Assembly: GCA_018398765.1 (NCBI GenBank)
Contig: JAHBMJ010001253.1
Coordinates: forward strand, 1 to 33,446
Direction of reading: 5' to 3'
Source of the DNA: Chromera velia
Taxonomy: Eukaryota > Sar > Chromeraceae
DNA length: 33,446 nucleotides
Both the position numbers and the translations under genes were made by a program. Positions 9,389 to 20,099 of the stretch are shown in pieces. The number at the start of each line of letters is the position of its first letter. Position 1 is the first letter of the stretch. The notes under the pieces are model-generated. The model worked only from the letters and a program-made list of their open reading frames with translations, searched no databases and was not told the origin of the DNA.

Positions 9389-11870
9389 ATGGTAAGCAGA
9401 GAAGAAAATCCTAAGAGGCCTGCCCCTCCTGTTTTTTGACTTTTTTGTCGGAGACATCAAGCAACAAGACAGACAAGATGCTGCGCAGAAAAACGACGAA
9501 TATGAATGCACAACTCAGGAAAGATGTACGATCCAGTCGAAAAAAAACAGCGGAAATGCCAGAAAATAAAGAAAGTATGTCACCACTTAATTTCGTGCTG
9601 ACTTTTGGTTCATTCTCCTTGATCGATCGTGCAGGTCCGGTGGTTTCCCGTCGCTGCGTGTGCGTCTGTTGTCGCACTGAGTGGCTCTGTGGTCAGATCT
9701 AGAGCCTCCAGCACTGCGGCAAATCTGGAGCATGTCGAGCCCTCTTCTTCTTTCCACTCCTACAGAGAAAGCCCCTCATCCAGAGAAAGTGCGGTGAACG
9801 GGGCCGTCTCTTCGTCTCCTCCCCTCTCCCCACGCGCATTCATCGTGAAGGGGCAGCAGAAGGAAAAGAAAAACTGGAAGGGCAATGAGTTTGATCAAAG
9901 CCTAAGCAGCCATATTCTGGATGAGGCCTTAATCGAGAGCTTCAAGGTGGCCACCTGGGCGACCCCTGTGCAACAGTTGATGAAACAATTTCTCCGTCTG
10001 AGGCGGTCGTTGGATATCGAGTATAATGTTGAGATGATGGGGTGGAAGAAATATAAGGAATGGGCGGAGGTCGAAATCAAGGTCAGTCAATCAGAAAAGC
10101 GATCTCCTCTCCTCCCAAAACCCCTTCTCTCTCTTTCTCCCCCCCTCTATCTCGCTCTGAGTGTGTGTTCGTACGTATGCGCCATTGTACGTCCTTGCGT
10201 GCATTCGCGTGTGTGATGCATGTGCGTGCATGATGCCTGTATGCCTCTGAGTGTTCTTGTGTGTCCGGGGGGCTTTCTCTCTTCTCCCTCCCCCCCCTCC
10301 CTTTTGGATGTGTGTGTGTGTGGGTGTGTGTGTGTGTGTGTGTCGATCTGTATCTACAGGCCGCCCAAGAGGCCGAGGAGGTGCTTTCGACTGAGGCCGA
10401 GAAGAGAGAGGCTCTGTTGAAGGAAGTGAAATTTCGGGCAGAGGCGCTTGCGGGGGAGATTCAAAAGACGGGTTTCGCTCTGGAGAGAGCAAAGAAGATG
10501 CTCGAAGGTGAGGGGCGGGTGGCTCTGGTTGGGTCGTCTCCTCCGTCCTCTTTGCCAGTCTCTCCTCTTTGGGTCGTCTCCTCCGTCCTCTTTGCCAGTC
10601 TCTCCTCTTTGGGTCGTCTCCTCCGTCCTCTTTGCCAGTAGCTCTCCTCTTTGGGTCGTCTCCTCCGTCCTCTTTGCCAGTACGTACTGTTTTCTCTGGA
10701 GGCAGCGAGATTAATTCTTGGTTGCTTTATTGTTTTTTTCCCTCTTTTGTTGCGGACGGACTCAGCGTCCGAGCTACGTTGTTATCTCTCTCTCTATCCT
10801 CCGAGAGAGTGTCCGTGTTTTCTCTGTATCTCTTTCTCTGTCTCTTTTCTTTTTGTATGGTTTTCTTTTCTTTTCTTTTGTTTTGTTTTCGGATCGCTCC
10901 CGTGCAGACGCAAAGGCCGAAAGAGAGAGCGAACGCGGTCTGTTCCTCGACGAGAGCGCCAAGCTAGGTGCCACAGAGAAGCAGATGCTCCTGGCAATGG
11001 ACATCGTTGGAATCCGTCTGGACAGGGAGGAGGGGGGGAAGGGGAAGTCGTTGGTCGAACAGGAGGGAGAGGGAGAGGGAGAGGAGGAGACGGGGGGAAC
11101 GGTGACAGACGAGACGTGGGGAAAGGACCTAGAGGAAATAGAGGAACTCAAAGAAGAACAAAGGGTAAACCCGTCGGAAAGGAAAGGAAAGGCATAAACA
11201 GATTTAGGATGGAATGTGCACCTCGACACACATATGATTTCATTGTGGTGAAAGGTTTGAGTGAAGCAAACCAGAACAATCGACCGCAGACAGACTCGTT
11301 CGAGCAGTCGGAGAGGAGAGGAGAGGAAGAACTCGACGGATTTGGTACCTGCATGCCCTGTGTTGTTATGTTGTTGTGATTTTTGTTCTGATTTCAATTT
11401 CCTGTTGCTTCTCTGGTTCTCACTCTCTGCTCTCTCTCTGCTCTCTTCCTCACTCTCTGTCTGCCCCCTTCCCCTTGATGCAAAGCAGATGGTCCACCTC
11501 GAGGGTGAGGCTGTTCCTGCCAAGGACTCTCTCTCTCCTTCGCCGTCTCCCCCCCCGTCTCCGGTTCTGTTGGAGACTGCAAGCAGGAGACAGACAGAAA
11601 CGGAAACGGAGACGGCCTCCCCACACGCTTCCGCTGTGATGCGAGCCCTGAGAAAAATTAAGAGGAAACTGACGAAGAAAATGGTCCGCGCGCCATTCTT
11701 CTTTCTCTCCGTCTCCGTTCGTGTTCTGTTCTTCCAAATAACGATTTGAGTATATCTTTTTCGCCACACGCTCGATCTGACAGAAATGGGGACGGACTCA
11801 AAGAAAGAGGCAGACCGGCTGGCCACCTCTGTGCTTTTCCATTCTTTTTTATCTCTCTCAGCATTGACAG

Positions 11871-11910
<40 letters not shown>

Positions 11911-13105
11911 GCACGCACGCACACATCACACACCACACACAGAATGAACGAAGAAGGGCATTCCCTCTTCCCTCTCTCGTGTGTTTTTTCCTTTTGGTTT
12001 GTTTTACTTGCTTGCAGGAGGATTTGAATCTCGAGGAGGAGGGCCGAGCTAAAGCGTTCCGCACTCTGCGGGAAGACCTCCAGGATCAGATTGAGAAGCT
12101 GGAGGGGGCTCTAGAGGCAAAGAAGAGGGACAGAGAAACGACGCTATCCGAAATCGCAACCCTGACAGTCAGTCAGTCAGGCTCCTTCTCTTTCTCTCTC
12201 CCTGCCTTTGATCGTCTTTTCTTTCCGGAAGAATTTGTTTTCTTTTCTGGTTTCTGCCTCCTTAATTTCCACATGGGCGCTGAATGCAGAAGGGAAGCTC
12301 TCATTTGTTGACGCACGCACTTAATTCCGCTCTCGCACCTTTATGATTTCCCGGGCAGCGCTTTCGTCTTCAGACAACCAACAGAGGGAGCGCAAACAAA
12401 GCGCATACTACGCATGAATGCACCGAGTCCCTGCAGGAGGATGCACTTTCTTTCATACAGAATTCTTTCATACATTACTCCCTGAAATTCTGTATGAAAA
12501 AAATACAAAAAGAATTCTGTATCAAAGAAAATGAATGCACCGAGTCCCTGCAGGAGGAAGAAACTGCGGCAACGAAGGAACAAGAAGAGAACGCCGAGCG
12601 GTTGGATCTTCTTGAGGAGGGTGAGGGATTGTTTTTTTTTTTTTCTTTCTTTCTTTCTTTCTTTCGTTCTCTCTTTTTTTTTTTGCTTTCTTTCTTTTCA
12701 TTTTTTTTTGTCACTGTGTGTGTTTGTGTCCTTTCTGCCCAGGCAGGCTCTGATTCGAATGGAATGGAAGAAGAGAAGAATGTTATCTGCCGAGGCTCTG
12801 ATTCGAAGGGAATGGAAGACGAGAAGAATACTCTCTGCATGCATGAATGAACTTTTGGGGCATGCAGAGAGAGACTTTCTCTCTGTCGCTTGAGGTGGGA
12901 GAGAGCCCAGCTCTGACTGAAACATCCTATCAGTAGAAACAAGCTTGGCGTACGTGCACATGTTTCCTCAAAGTTTCTTCTTGGTCCACGCAAGTCGACT
13001 GTGAAAAGGTCGAGAGGCGGCTACTAATGCATTCAATCCGTTCGTTCGTTCGAAAACATACTTTTGTATTGCACCTGTACTCTCCGAATGATCGTCACCC
13101 TGCAC

Positions 13106-13148
<43 letters not shown>

Positions 13149-13541
13149 CAGAACTGGACTCCAAGAAAGCAGAATGGAAGGAGAGGAAGGAGATGAGGGA
13201 GAGGGAAATCGCGGCCTTTGATCAAAGTGAGACAGACAGATGCACAGACGAACGGACAGAGAGGCAGACATTAAACGAAATGGAGAGTGGTTTGATTTTC
13301 GTCTGCATATTTGAGGAAGCAGTCAAGGTCCTGCCTGCCTTGCCTGCCTTGCTCCAGGTTTCCCTCCCTCTCTCTGTTTTGACTTGTCTGACTTTCAGTG
13401 TGCATCGTGCGAGCACTCTTCAGGTGTTTTTTATTCCATTCAACTTACCCAACCAATCTAAAACCCATAAACCCTCACCAACCCTCCCCGCCCAAAAAAT
13501 ACACAGAAAAACCGCAACACAACCCCCCCCCCCCACAGACA

Positions 13542-13579
<38 letters not shown>

Positions 13580-14250
13580 TACATACACACACACAGACAC
13601 ACACACACACACACACGCACACATACACATATACACACACACACGCACACGCACACACACACACACACACACATACACACACGCACAACAAACGCCAACA
13701 CCCCTTTTTCATTTCTCCAACCGGAAAATAACACACAGCGACATCAACATCAAGTCCTTCACGATGCATCCACGAATGATTGCGTGCGTGCGTGCCTGCG
13801 TGAGTGGTTGCAGTTCTATATTTGATCAGCAGTCCAGAGGCAGAAAAGGCTTTCGAGAGGAGGGGAGACCTTCATGAGAAGGAGAAGGAACTCCTGCTGT
13901 CGGCGGGAGTTGAAAAGAAGAAGAGGGCAGAAACGAAGGTCAGATAGCAGGCAGGTAGGCATGCCGGGTGAGTGAAGTGAACTTATAGAGGGAGGGCGGA
14001 TGCCCTTCTTCTTCCCTTTGTGTGTTGCATATGTATCTTCTTTCTTCTCTTTTCTCATGCATTTACCACACACATCTTCCCAACCCCCCCTTCTGTCTCT
14101 TGCTTCCTCTCTCTCTCACGCATAGTACGCATACTGCGCGAGTATGGGAGATGGATGGATGGAGAATCATTCCATCCACCGCGAATCCTCTCATCTTGTC
14201 TTTCGTTGAGTCCGCAATCCCTTAATTGTCCGGACTGTCGGGGGTCTTTT

Positions 14251-14286
<36 letters not shown>

Positions 14287-14330
14287 TTTTTCTTTCTTTC
14301 TTCCTTCCTTTCTTTTTTTCTTTTTTTTTT

Positions 14331-14362
<32 letters not shown>

Positions 14363-16313
14363 TTTCCTTCCACACCTTCCTCTCCATGCACCGTCCCTAC
14401 CTGCCTCCCTGACTTCCTGCCTGCAGGAGAGGAGGGACAGTCGCCCCCTCGTTCTGCCCCCCTCCTCCCTTCTCTCCTCTTCCTCGTCAGTGGAGGAGAA
14501 GCAGACTGAGGGTAACAGGAACGGGAACGTGTTTGTGGTGGGGGATGACGGCCCCGGCACTCCGAAGGAAAAGTTTGCGAAAGTCAAGAAGATGCTCAGA
14601 GGTCAGCAAAGAGACAGACATGCAGAGAGGGAGAGAGGGGTGAGCATTCCTTTCAGACAGTACTGATAAGAAGAAAGAGCCCCCTCAGACATTCGCAAAA
14701 TTGAAGTTGAATCGCCAATTGGGAAAAGGACACTAGCAAGACACTCACTCATTTACGCACACATGCAGTCACCTACATGGATAAATGGCTACACAAACCC
14801 ATTGTCTGTCTGCTTGTCTGTCTTGTCTTGTCTTGTCTTGTCTATCTGTCTGTCTGTCTGTCTGCCTGCAGGCGCGCTGGACCGTCTGATGGTGGAGGCG
14901 CAGAAGGACATCGAGCACAAGGGTGGGTAACGGAGTGAAGGAGTGAGTGATCACATGGAGAGATCATAGGGTCTGCGTGGAGTGTGCATTGCGTTGCTTT
15001 CTTTTTGTTACTTGATGCATCATTGGGATTATTTGTTTCTCTTCTCTTCTCTTCTCTTGACAGTGCACACCGCTGAAAGAAAGAAAGGCCATACACAGAA
15101 CAAACGGGGTAAGAGGACCGAACGAGCAATTAAATCAAAAATTCAGAACTGAGAGGGGAAAGACGGACGGACTCCTTTGTCTATGAACTCGTGACAGGGA
15201 AGAAAAAGCTCATGCAGCCAAGAATAGAAAGAAATATTCTTGTTTGCATGCAGGTTGGTGCGACAGGGAGGTGAAGGTGACGAAGACGAAGCTATCGATC
15301 GAGAGTGAGGAGCAGGCAGAGGCAGACAGGCGCCTTATGGAGCTGCAGGCACAGAGCGCAGTCGTGAATGCAGATATCCTCAAGACAAAAAACGTCAGTC
15401 AGTGCATGCATTTGCTTTCATGAAAAGGAATTCTGTATGAAAGTAAATGAATGCAGACATCCTCAAGACCAAAAACGTCAGTCAGTCAGTCAGTAAGTGA
15501 GGCTGTATGTCTGTCAGGGTACGTATGTGTGAACAAGTCGGACTGAGACTTCACTTCCTCCCGGTCGCTTTTTCTTTAATTCTGTGTGTATACAAGACAG
15601 GTGGGTGCGGACATGCGGAAGAAGAACAAGCAGACGGCATGCCTGACAACTAGGTCTTGCTTTCACATTTCCTCCTTCTCCTTCATCGTGTCTGCATGCA
15701 TGTGTTGCGTTTCGTGCGTAGCCGTCGGACATTTTTGTCGCTTCTTTCCTTTCCGCAGACTTAATTCCTGCCTGCCTGCCGATCTTCCTGTCTGCCTGTC
15801 TACCTGTCTGTCTGCAGACTCTGGAGGCCCTCCAACTGCAAATGGAGGAAGACCAGACTGCGAGGGAGGCTGAGAAGGCAGAGGTGGGTCTGTCTGTGCC
15901 CAGTTTGCCTGACTGAGTGGATTTGCGGAATGGGAAGTCTAACGGACAGCTACAGAGAGAGAGAAAGAAAGAAAGAAAGAACGAAAGGAAGGAAGGAAGG
16001 AAGGAAGGAAGAAGGAAGGAAAGAAAGAAAAAAAAACAGAGTGTCATGATCATGCAGGGGAACACCGATCTTCTTCCTCCGTGAAGGAACAAAAGTCATC
16101 GCCACTGTTTTTTTTGTTCCACAAAAATAGTAGCAGCTCGAGTCGCTGTCTAGAAATTTGACTGTGCTTTTTGTCTGCTGTGTTCTTCGAAAGCGCTTTT
16201 TTTGTGTTGTTTTCTGTCTGCGTGTATGTGTACGTGTGCGTGTGTTCGTTCGTTCGTTCGTGAGTGAGTGAGTGAGTGAGTGAGTGTGTGTGTGTGTGTG
16301 TGTGTGTTTGTGT

Positions 16314-16357
<44 letters not shown>

Positions 16358-18505
16358 AACGAACACAAGAAGAAGATGTACGAGTCTGCCATCCGGGTCC
16401 TCAACGAAGTCTCGGGGATCCTCGCAGACGTCTACTTTCCGAAAACGTGGGTGAATGGGTGCATCGACGCAGCAGTATGCCTGTGGAGTACGCATACGTA
16501 CCTGCGTAGGCATGCATGCATGTATGTGATGTTTTCTTGCTTGTATATTTGAATCATCCAGCTTGTCTGCAGGACTGCATTACCCACGGACGTCAGTACC
16601 CCTGCCAACTGAAGGTTTTCCTTATTCCCATGCACGTCGTGACAGTAACCTGAACACAATTCATTCGAACCACCTGAATTGCTCTGCTCCATGCATGCAT
16701 GATCTCGTACGCTGCCTGCAGGGCCCTTGCTCAACACCATACCTCCACTTCCACCTCCAACTCCAGGACGACAAGTAAGGACAAGGAAGAAGAGAAGGAA
16801 GACCCTCCACCGAAGACCTGGGAGGACCATGAGGGGAAACCTTTCGAGGGAGCGGTGGGTTTTTGTTTATAACTTTTCTCTCTTCTCTCTCTTCCTGCAT
16901 CCATCTATCCTTGCTGCTCAAACAACAACCGCGTCTGTCAAGCAGTGGGGGTGGCTGATCGATCGGTCTGCCTGCCCGTCTTTTCAGAAACGAATTAAGA
17001 CAAGAATGTACAGATAGACAGACTGTCTCTCGTAAACCATGCACAGAAATGAATGACAGATCTGGAGGGAGAAGAGAATGAAAAACCCCTCCGCTCTTTC
17101 CTCTCACCGTCTGTCCATCTTGCCCCTCCCCCCTCGCTGCCCCTCTCTCCCCCCATTCCCCCCCTCGCTCACATTTCTCTTCATGGGTCCCCCCTTCCAG
17201 CTGACAAACTAGAAATTAATTAATGGGGTCTGCGTAGTAGTGCTAGCATAACTGCGCATGCACTCACTCGGGTTCCTCTGTCACCTGCAGAAAGCCGACG
17301 TGTCTGCGAACGTGATGAACACCCTGGAAGTGGCCATCTCGGAATTTGAGAAGTCAGTCAGGCCGGCAGCAGCACATTACTGCATGGGGCCGGATATGAA
17401 GAACGAGAGGCACATGCATGCATCAGTAGATGACTTGCTGACGAGGATGATGAGGGGGTGCCATTGACAGCAACGCACATGCATGCGTAGATAGATATTC
17501 ATGAATTGCTGAAAGGCCGCGGTCTTGGGGGGAGTTCGAAGAAGAAGAGGACGTGAGAAGGTAGAAAGAGGACTCACAGGGGAGGGGAGGGGAGGGTGCA
17601 GGGATCGATCGATAGAGTGTTGGCTTTGCAATAACTCTCTCGCTTTCTGCGTCCCCTCCCTTTGATTCCTGAATGACGCTGGTGATCCTGAATGCACAGC
17701 CAAGAAGGAAGAAAGAAAGAAGGAAGGAGGGAAGAAAGAAAGAAAGAAACAAGAAAGAAAGGAAGGAGGGAAGGAAGGAAGGAAGGAAGGAAGGAAGGAA
17801 GAAAGAAAGAAAGAAAGAAAGAAACAAGAAAGGAAGGAAGGAAGGAAGGAAGGAAGAAAGAAACAAGAAAGGAAGGAAGGAAGGAAGCAAGGAAGAAAGA
17901 AAGAAAGAAAGAAAGAAGAAAGAAAGAAACAAGAAAGGAAGGAAGGAAGGAAGGAAGAAACAAGGAAGGAAGGAAGGAAGAAAGAAACAAGAAAGGAAGG
18001 AAGAAAGGAAGGAAGAAAGGAAGAAAGAAACAAAGAAACAAAGAAAGAAAGAAAGAAAGGAAGGAAGGAAGGAAGAAAGAAAGGAAGAAAGAGGAAGGCA
18101 GGCAGGCAGGCAGGCAGGCAGGAAGGAAGGAAGGAAGGAAGAAAGAAAGCAAGAAAGAAAGAAAGAAAGAAACAAGAAAGGAAGGAAGGAAGGAAGGAAG
18201 GAAGAAACAAGAAAGGAGGGAAGGAAGGAAGGAAGGAAGGAAGAAACAAGAAAGGAAGGAAGGCAGGCAGGAAGAAGAAAGGAAGGAAGGAAGAAGAAAG
18301 GAAGGAAGGAAAGTTCCGGACGATCCCATGCAGATGAATTCTTTCCTTCAAGAGAATTAAGTGATATGAAGAGACCCAAATAGATGTGTAGAGGATGGTG
18401 CGGCTCTATGAAGCGAAAGGAAGAAGAGCGGAAATCTTTGCCTGCGAAGACAAAAAAGGAGAAAGAAAGACAATCGAGAATTCAGCCAGATAGATGCAAT
18501 GCTTT

Positions 18506-18542
<37 letters not shown>

Positions 18543-19425
18543 GCTTTGTTTTTGTTCGAAGGCTCCTCGACGATGTCACTGCCCTGGAAGCCGAGGCTCG
18601 AGCAGAGTGGAAGAAGGTGCGTCTGTCTGACTTTCGGTGTGGCTGAAAGTCAAAGAGAAGAAGAAGTCGTAGAGTCTGTCGGTGTCTGTCTCTCTCTCTG
18701 TCACAAAAGTGTCGCATGCAGAGGCGACCATGCAGTCATGATGATTGCTTAATTTCATTGTCTTCATATGTGTCGATTCTCTTCGCCCTAACGTTGAAGA
18801 TACGGAGACAATGTAGAAGAAAAACAAGAACGAGTTCTCAGCATTTTCTCCTTGTTTCACCTTCTTTTTGTTCTCCTTTTCTGATTTTATGCACGCAGGT
18901 GAAGAGTGCGTCTGCTCTTGCGCGCGTGGGGGCCGAAAAGGATCTGGAGCTCCTCAGCGGGGACGCGGCATCAATCTCTTCGCGTGTGGAGGGAGCTCGC
19001 ACGGACCTCGAGGTGAGGAGGGAGCAATCGTCTGTCTATCTGACTGACTGTCTGTCTGTCTGACTGTCTGTCTGTCTGTCTGTCTGACTGTCTGTCTGTC
19101 TGTCTGTCTATCTGTCTGACTGTCTGTCTGACTGTCTGTCTGAGAGAATTCAAAGCAAGGGAGATCCTCCATTTCTTCGTTTCTCTTTGGCTTCTTTCTG
19201 CCTCTAGTTTTTCTGTGTGTCCTGCCGATGTGCCCTTGTGCCTTTCAGCCTTTGTTTTCTCTGACAGTCTCTGTGTCCCTGTGTGTGTTTCTGTGCGTCT
19301 CTGCATGCCTCTCTGTGTGTGTACGTCTACTGGGGAGATCGTTCACTCACTCAGGCGGCATCGAGAAAACTGGAGACCTCCAAGGCCTACCTGAGCTCCC
19401 TCCAAAAGCCCTGCATTCAGGTATG

Positions 19426-19459
<34 letters not shown>

Positions 19460-19766
19460 GTGGAACACGCGAAAGCTTGACCCATGACGGTGGAGTGCTG
19501 GGGAATGAGAGGGAAGAAGAGTCTTTTCTCTCTCAAAATGAGTTGATGTAGCAACCGAGCTGAGTATTGAATTGCTATCTGTAAATCCTTCAAAAACAAT
19601 TGGGTGGGAGCCTTGCAAGGATTTTGTCCGTATGTGTGCCAATCATCTCTTTGAGGGCTCTGTTTAGCAGGACGGGCATCTGGATTTTTCCTTCGATGTT
19701 TTTGATTCTCGATCCGTCGCTACCTCTGTGGCTGGCTTGTGTATGTGCGTGTATGTGGCTGCCTCT

Positions 19767-19804
<38 letters not shown>

Positions 19805-20055
19805 CCTGTGTGTGAACGCAACCCAACACCCATGCACAGAATCCCACGGTGACCTGGGAGGAGAGACAGGGCAAGAGAGAGGAGGAGATTGAGGGCTTGC
19901 GAGAAGCCCATCGCATTCTCTCAGGAGAAGTCCCGCCCGCCCCTCCCTCAGGAGAGGAAAAGGGGACCCTGGAGAAGGCGATGGAGTTTGACGAGTCCAG
20001 AGTGCCGGGAGAGGAGACGCAGACGGAGGGCGGACTTTTGGTCAATCGCCTGTAA
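9389..20055 (+). CDS. secreted multi-exon coiled-coil protein (alveolate/stramenopile-type repeat coiled-coil family)
   Basis: Exons: 9389-9391, 9635-10081, 10360-10507, 10908-11164, 11489-11683, 12018-12167, 12554-12620, 13152-13226, 13814-13938, 14427-14601, 14872-14922, 15064-15108, 15254-15393, 15818-15883, 16358-16474, 16573-16595 (weak), 16722-16854, 17291-17352, 18562-18616, 18899-19012, 19355-19420, 19840-20055. All phases agree; total 910 codons including TAA. Exon 1 is only ATG. The N-terminus ([20 protein letters not shown]) is a likely signal peptide. After a Ser-rich linker the rest is charged heptad-like sequence. Motifs such as [44 protein letters not shown] and [20 protein letters not shown] suggest a twice-repeated module. 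From memory this style matches uncharacterised coiled-coil proteins common in dinoflagellates and stramenopiles. The function is unknown. The exon at 16573 is chosen because only a length of 2 modulo 3 restores phase. Possible further cassette exons: 11773-11830, 12741-12850, 15601-15653. Confidence 0.8.
10531..10682 (+). repeat. 40-bp tandem repeat, four copies, within an intron
   Basis: Units begin at 10531, 10571, 10611 and 10653, with lengths 40, 40, 42 and 30 (last partial). Each starts GGGTCGTCTCCTCCG and contains CCTCTTTGCCAG, a good-looking 3' splice site. The array sits in the coiled-coil intron 10508-10907. Confidence 0.95.
11872..11940. repeat. (CA)n microsatellite in intron
   Basis: CA dinucleotide run grading into GCAC units, inside the coiled-coil intron 11684-12017. 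Confidence 0.9.
12414..12558 (+). mobile_element. short palindromic insert bracketed by a duplicated 3' splice site (copy A)
   Basis: A 28-bp sequence ending CCCTGCAGGAGGA occurs perfectly at 12414-12441 and 12531-12558. The second copy contains the acceptor used by the exon at 12554. The 89 bp between them are an imperfect palindrome: CTTTCATACAGAATTC at the left is mirrored by GAATTCTGTATCAAAG at the right, with an inner copy GAAATTCTGTATGAAA. The arrangement resembles a miniature inverted-repeat insert with a long target duplication. A related unit lies at 15365-15486. Confidence 0.6.
12632..12712. repeat. T-rich (TTTC)n tract in intron
   Basis: Poly-T and TTTC units just downstream of the donor at 12621, in the coiled-coil intron. 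Confidence 0.85.
12745..12840 (+). repeat. 48-bp tandem duplication, possibly a 16-residue coding repeat
   Basis: Two copies with a 48-bp period starting at 12745 and 12793 (AGGCTCTGATTCGAA...). In one frame they read [16 protein letters not shown] and [16 protein letters not shown], preceded by the acceptor-like TTCTGCCCAG. The main exon model leaves this in an intron (12621-13151). It may be a skipped or optional exon, since its frame soon reaches TGA. Confidence 0.75.
13109..13151 (+). repeat. (TC)n(TG)n tract forming a 3' splice site
   Basis: A pure TC run followed by a TG run ends directly in GCAG at the acceptor of exon 13152, so the microsatellite serves as the polypyrimidine tract. 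Confidence 0.8.
13520..13690. repeat. (C)n/(CA)n microsatellite in intron
   Basis: Poly-C and a long CA run with CATA and CG interruptions, in the intron 13227-13813. Confidence 0.9.
14248..14366. repeat. (TTTC)n microsatellite in intron
   Basis: About 120 bp of TTTC and TTCC units in the intron 13939-14426. The matching open frames on either strand (poly Ser/Phe or Lys/Glu/Arg) are artefacts. Confidence 0.9.
15365..15486 (+). mobile_element. short palindromic insert bracketed by a duplicated exon end and donor (copy B)
   Basis: A 39-bp stretch spanning the last coding bases of exon 15254-15393 and its GTCAGT donor (15365-15403) is repeated at 15448-15486 with two mismatches. The 44 bp between carry ATTTGCTTTCAT at the left and ATGAAAGTAAAT at the right, an inverted repeat, plus GAATTCTGTATGAAAG. 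That last motif is shared with copy A at 12414-12558. Confidence 0.6.
15955..16035. repeat. (GAAA)n/(GGAA)n tract in intron
   Basis: Purine tetranucleotide run in the intron 15884-16357. Confidence 0.9.
16241..16357 (+). repeat. (GTTC)n(GTGA)n(TG)n tract ending in a 3' splice site
   Basis: Stacked simple repeats end in TGTGTGTGCAG immediately before exon 16358. The TG run acts as the acceptor's upstream tract. Confidence 0.85.
17703..18312. repeat. 610-bp (GGAA)n/(GAAA)n purine tract in intron
   Basis: Nearly unbroken purines on the coding strand, with AAAC and GGCA interruptions, fill half of the 1.2-kb intron 17353-18561. Long open frames through it on both strands are repeat artefacts. 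Confidence 0.95.
19030..19145. repeat. (CTGT)n microsatellite in intron
   Basis: CTGT units with CTGA and CTAT interruptions, just after the donor at 19013. A shorter CTGT run (18507-18540) lies before exon 18562. GT runs at 19427-19460 and 19769-19802 lie in the last intron. Confidence 0.9.
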
Positions 20056-20064
20056 ACAACACAG

Positions 20065-20099
<35 letters not shown>

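Noticed and set aside
10774-11922. 382-codon minus-strand open frame
   Set aside because: It lies antisense to well-supported coiled-coil exons with matching splice phases and has Ser/Arg low-complexity content.
15514-16513. Minus-strand frames of about 190 codons
   Set aside because: They run across simple repeats and antisense to coding exons; no domain features.
17377-18383. Very long open frames on both strands (over 300 codons)
   Set aside because: They are translations of a GGAA/GAAA simple repeat (Lys/Glu/Arg on plus; Phe/Leu/Ser/Pro on minus).
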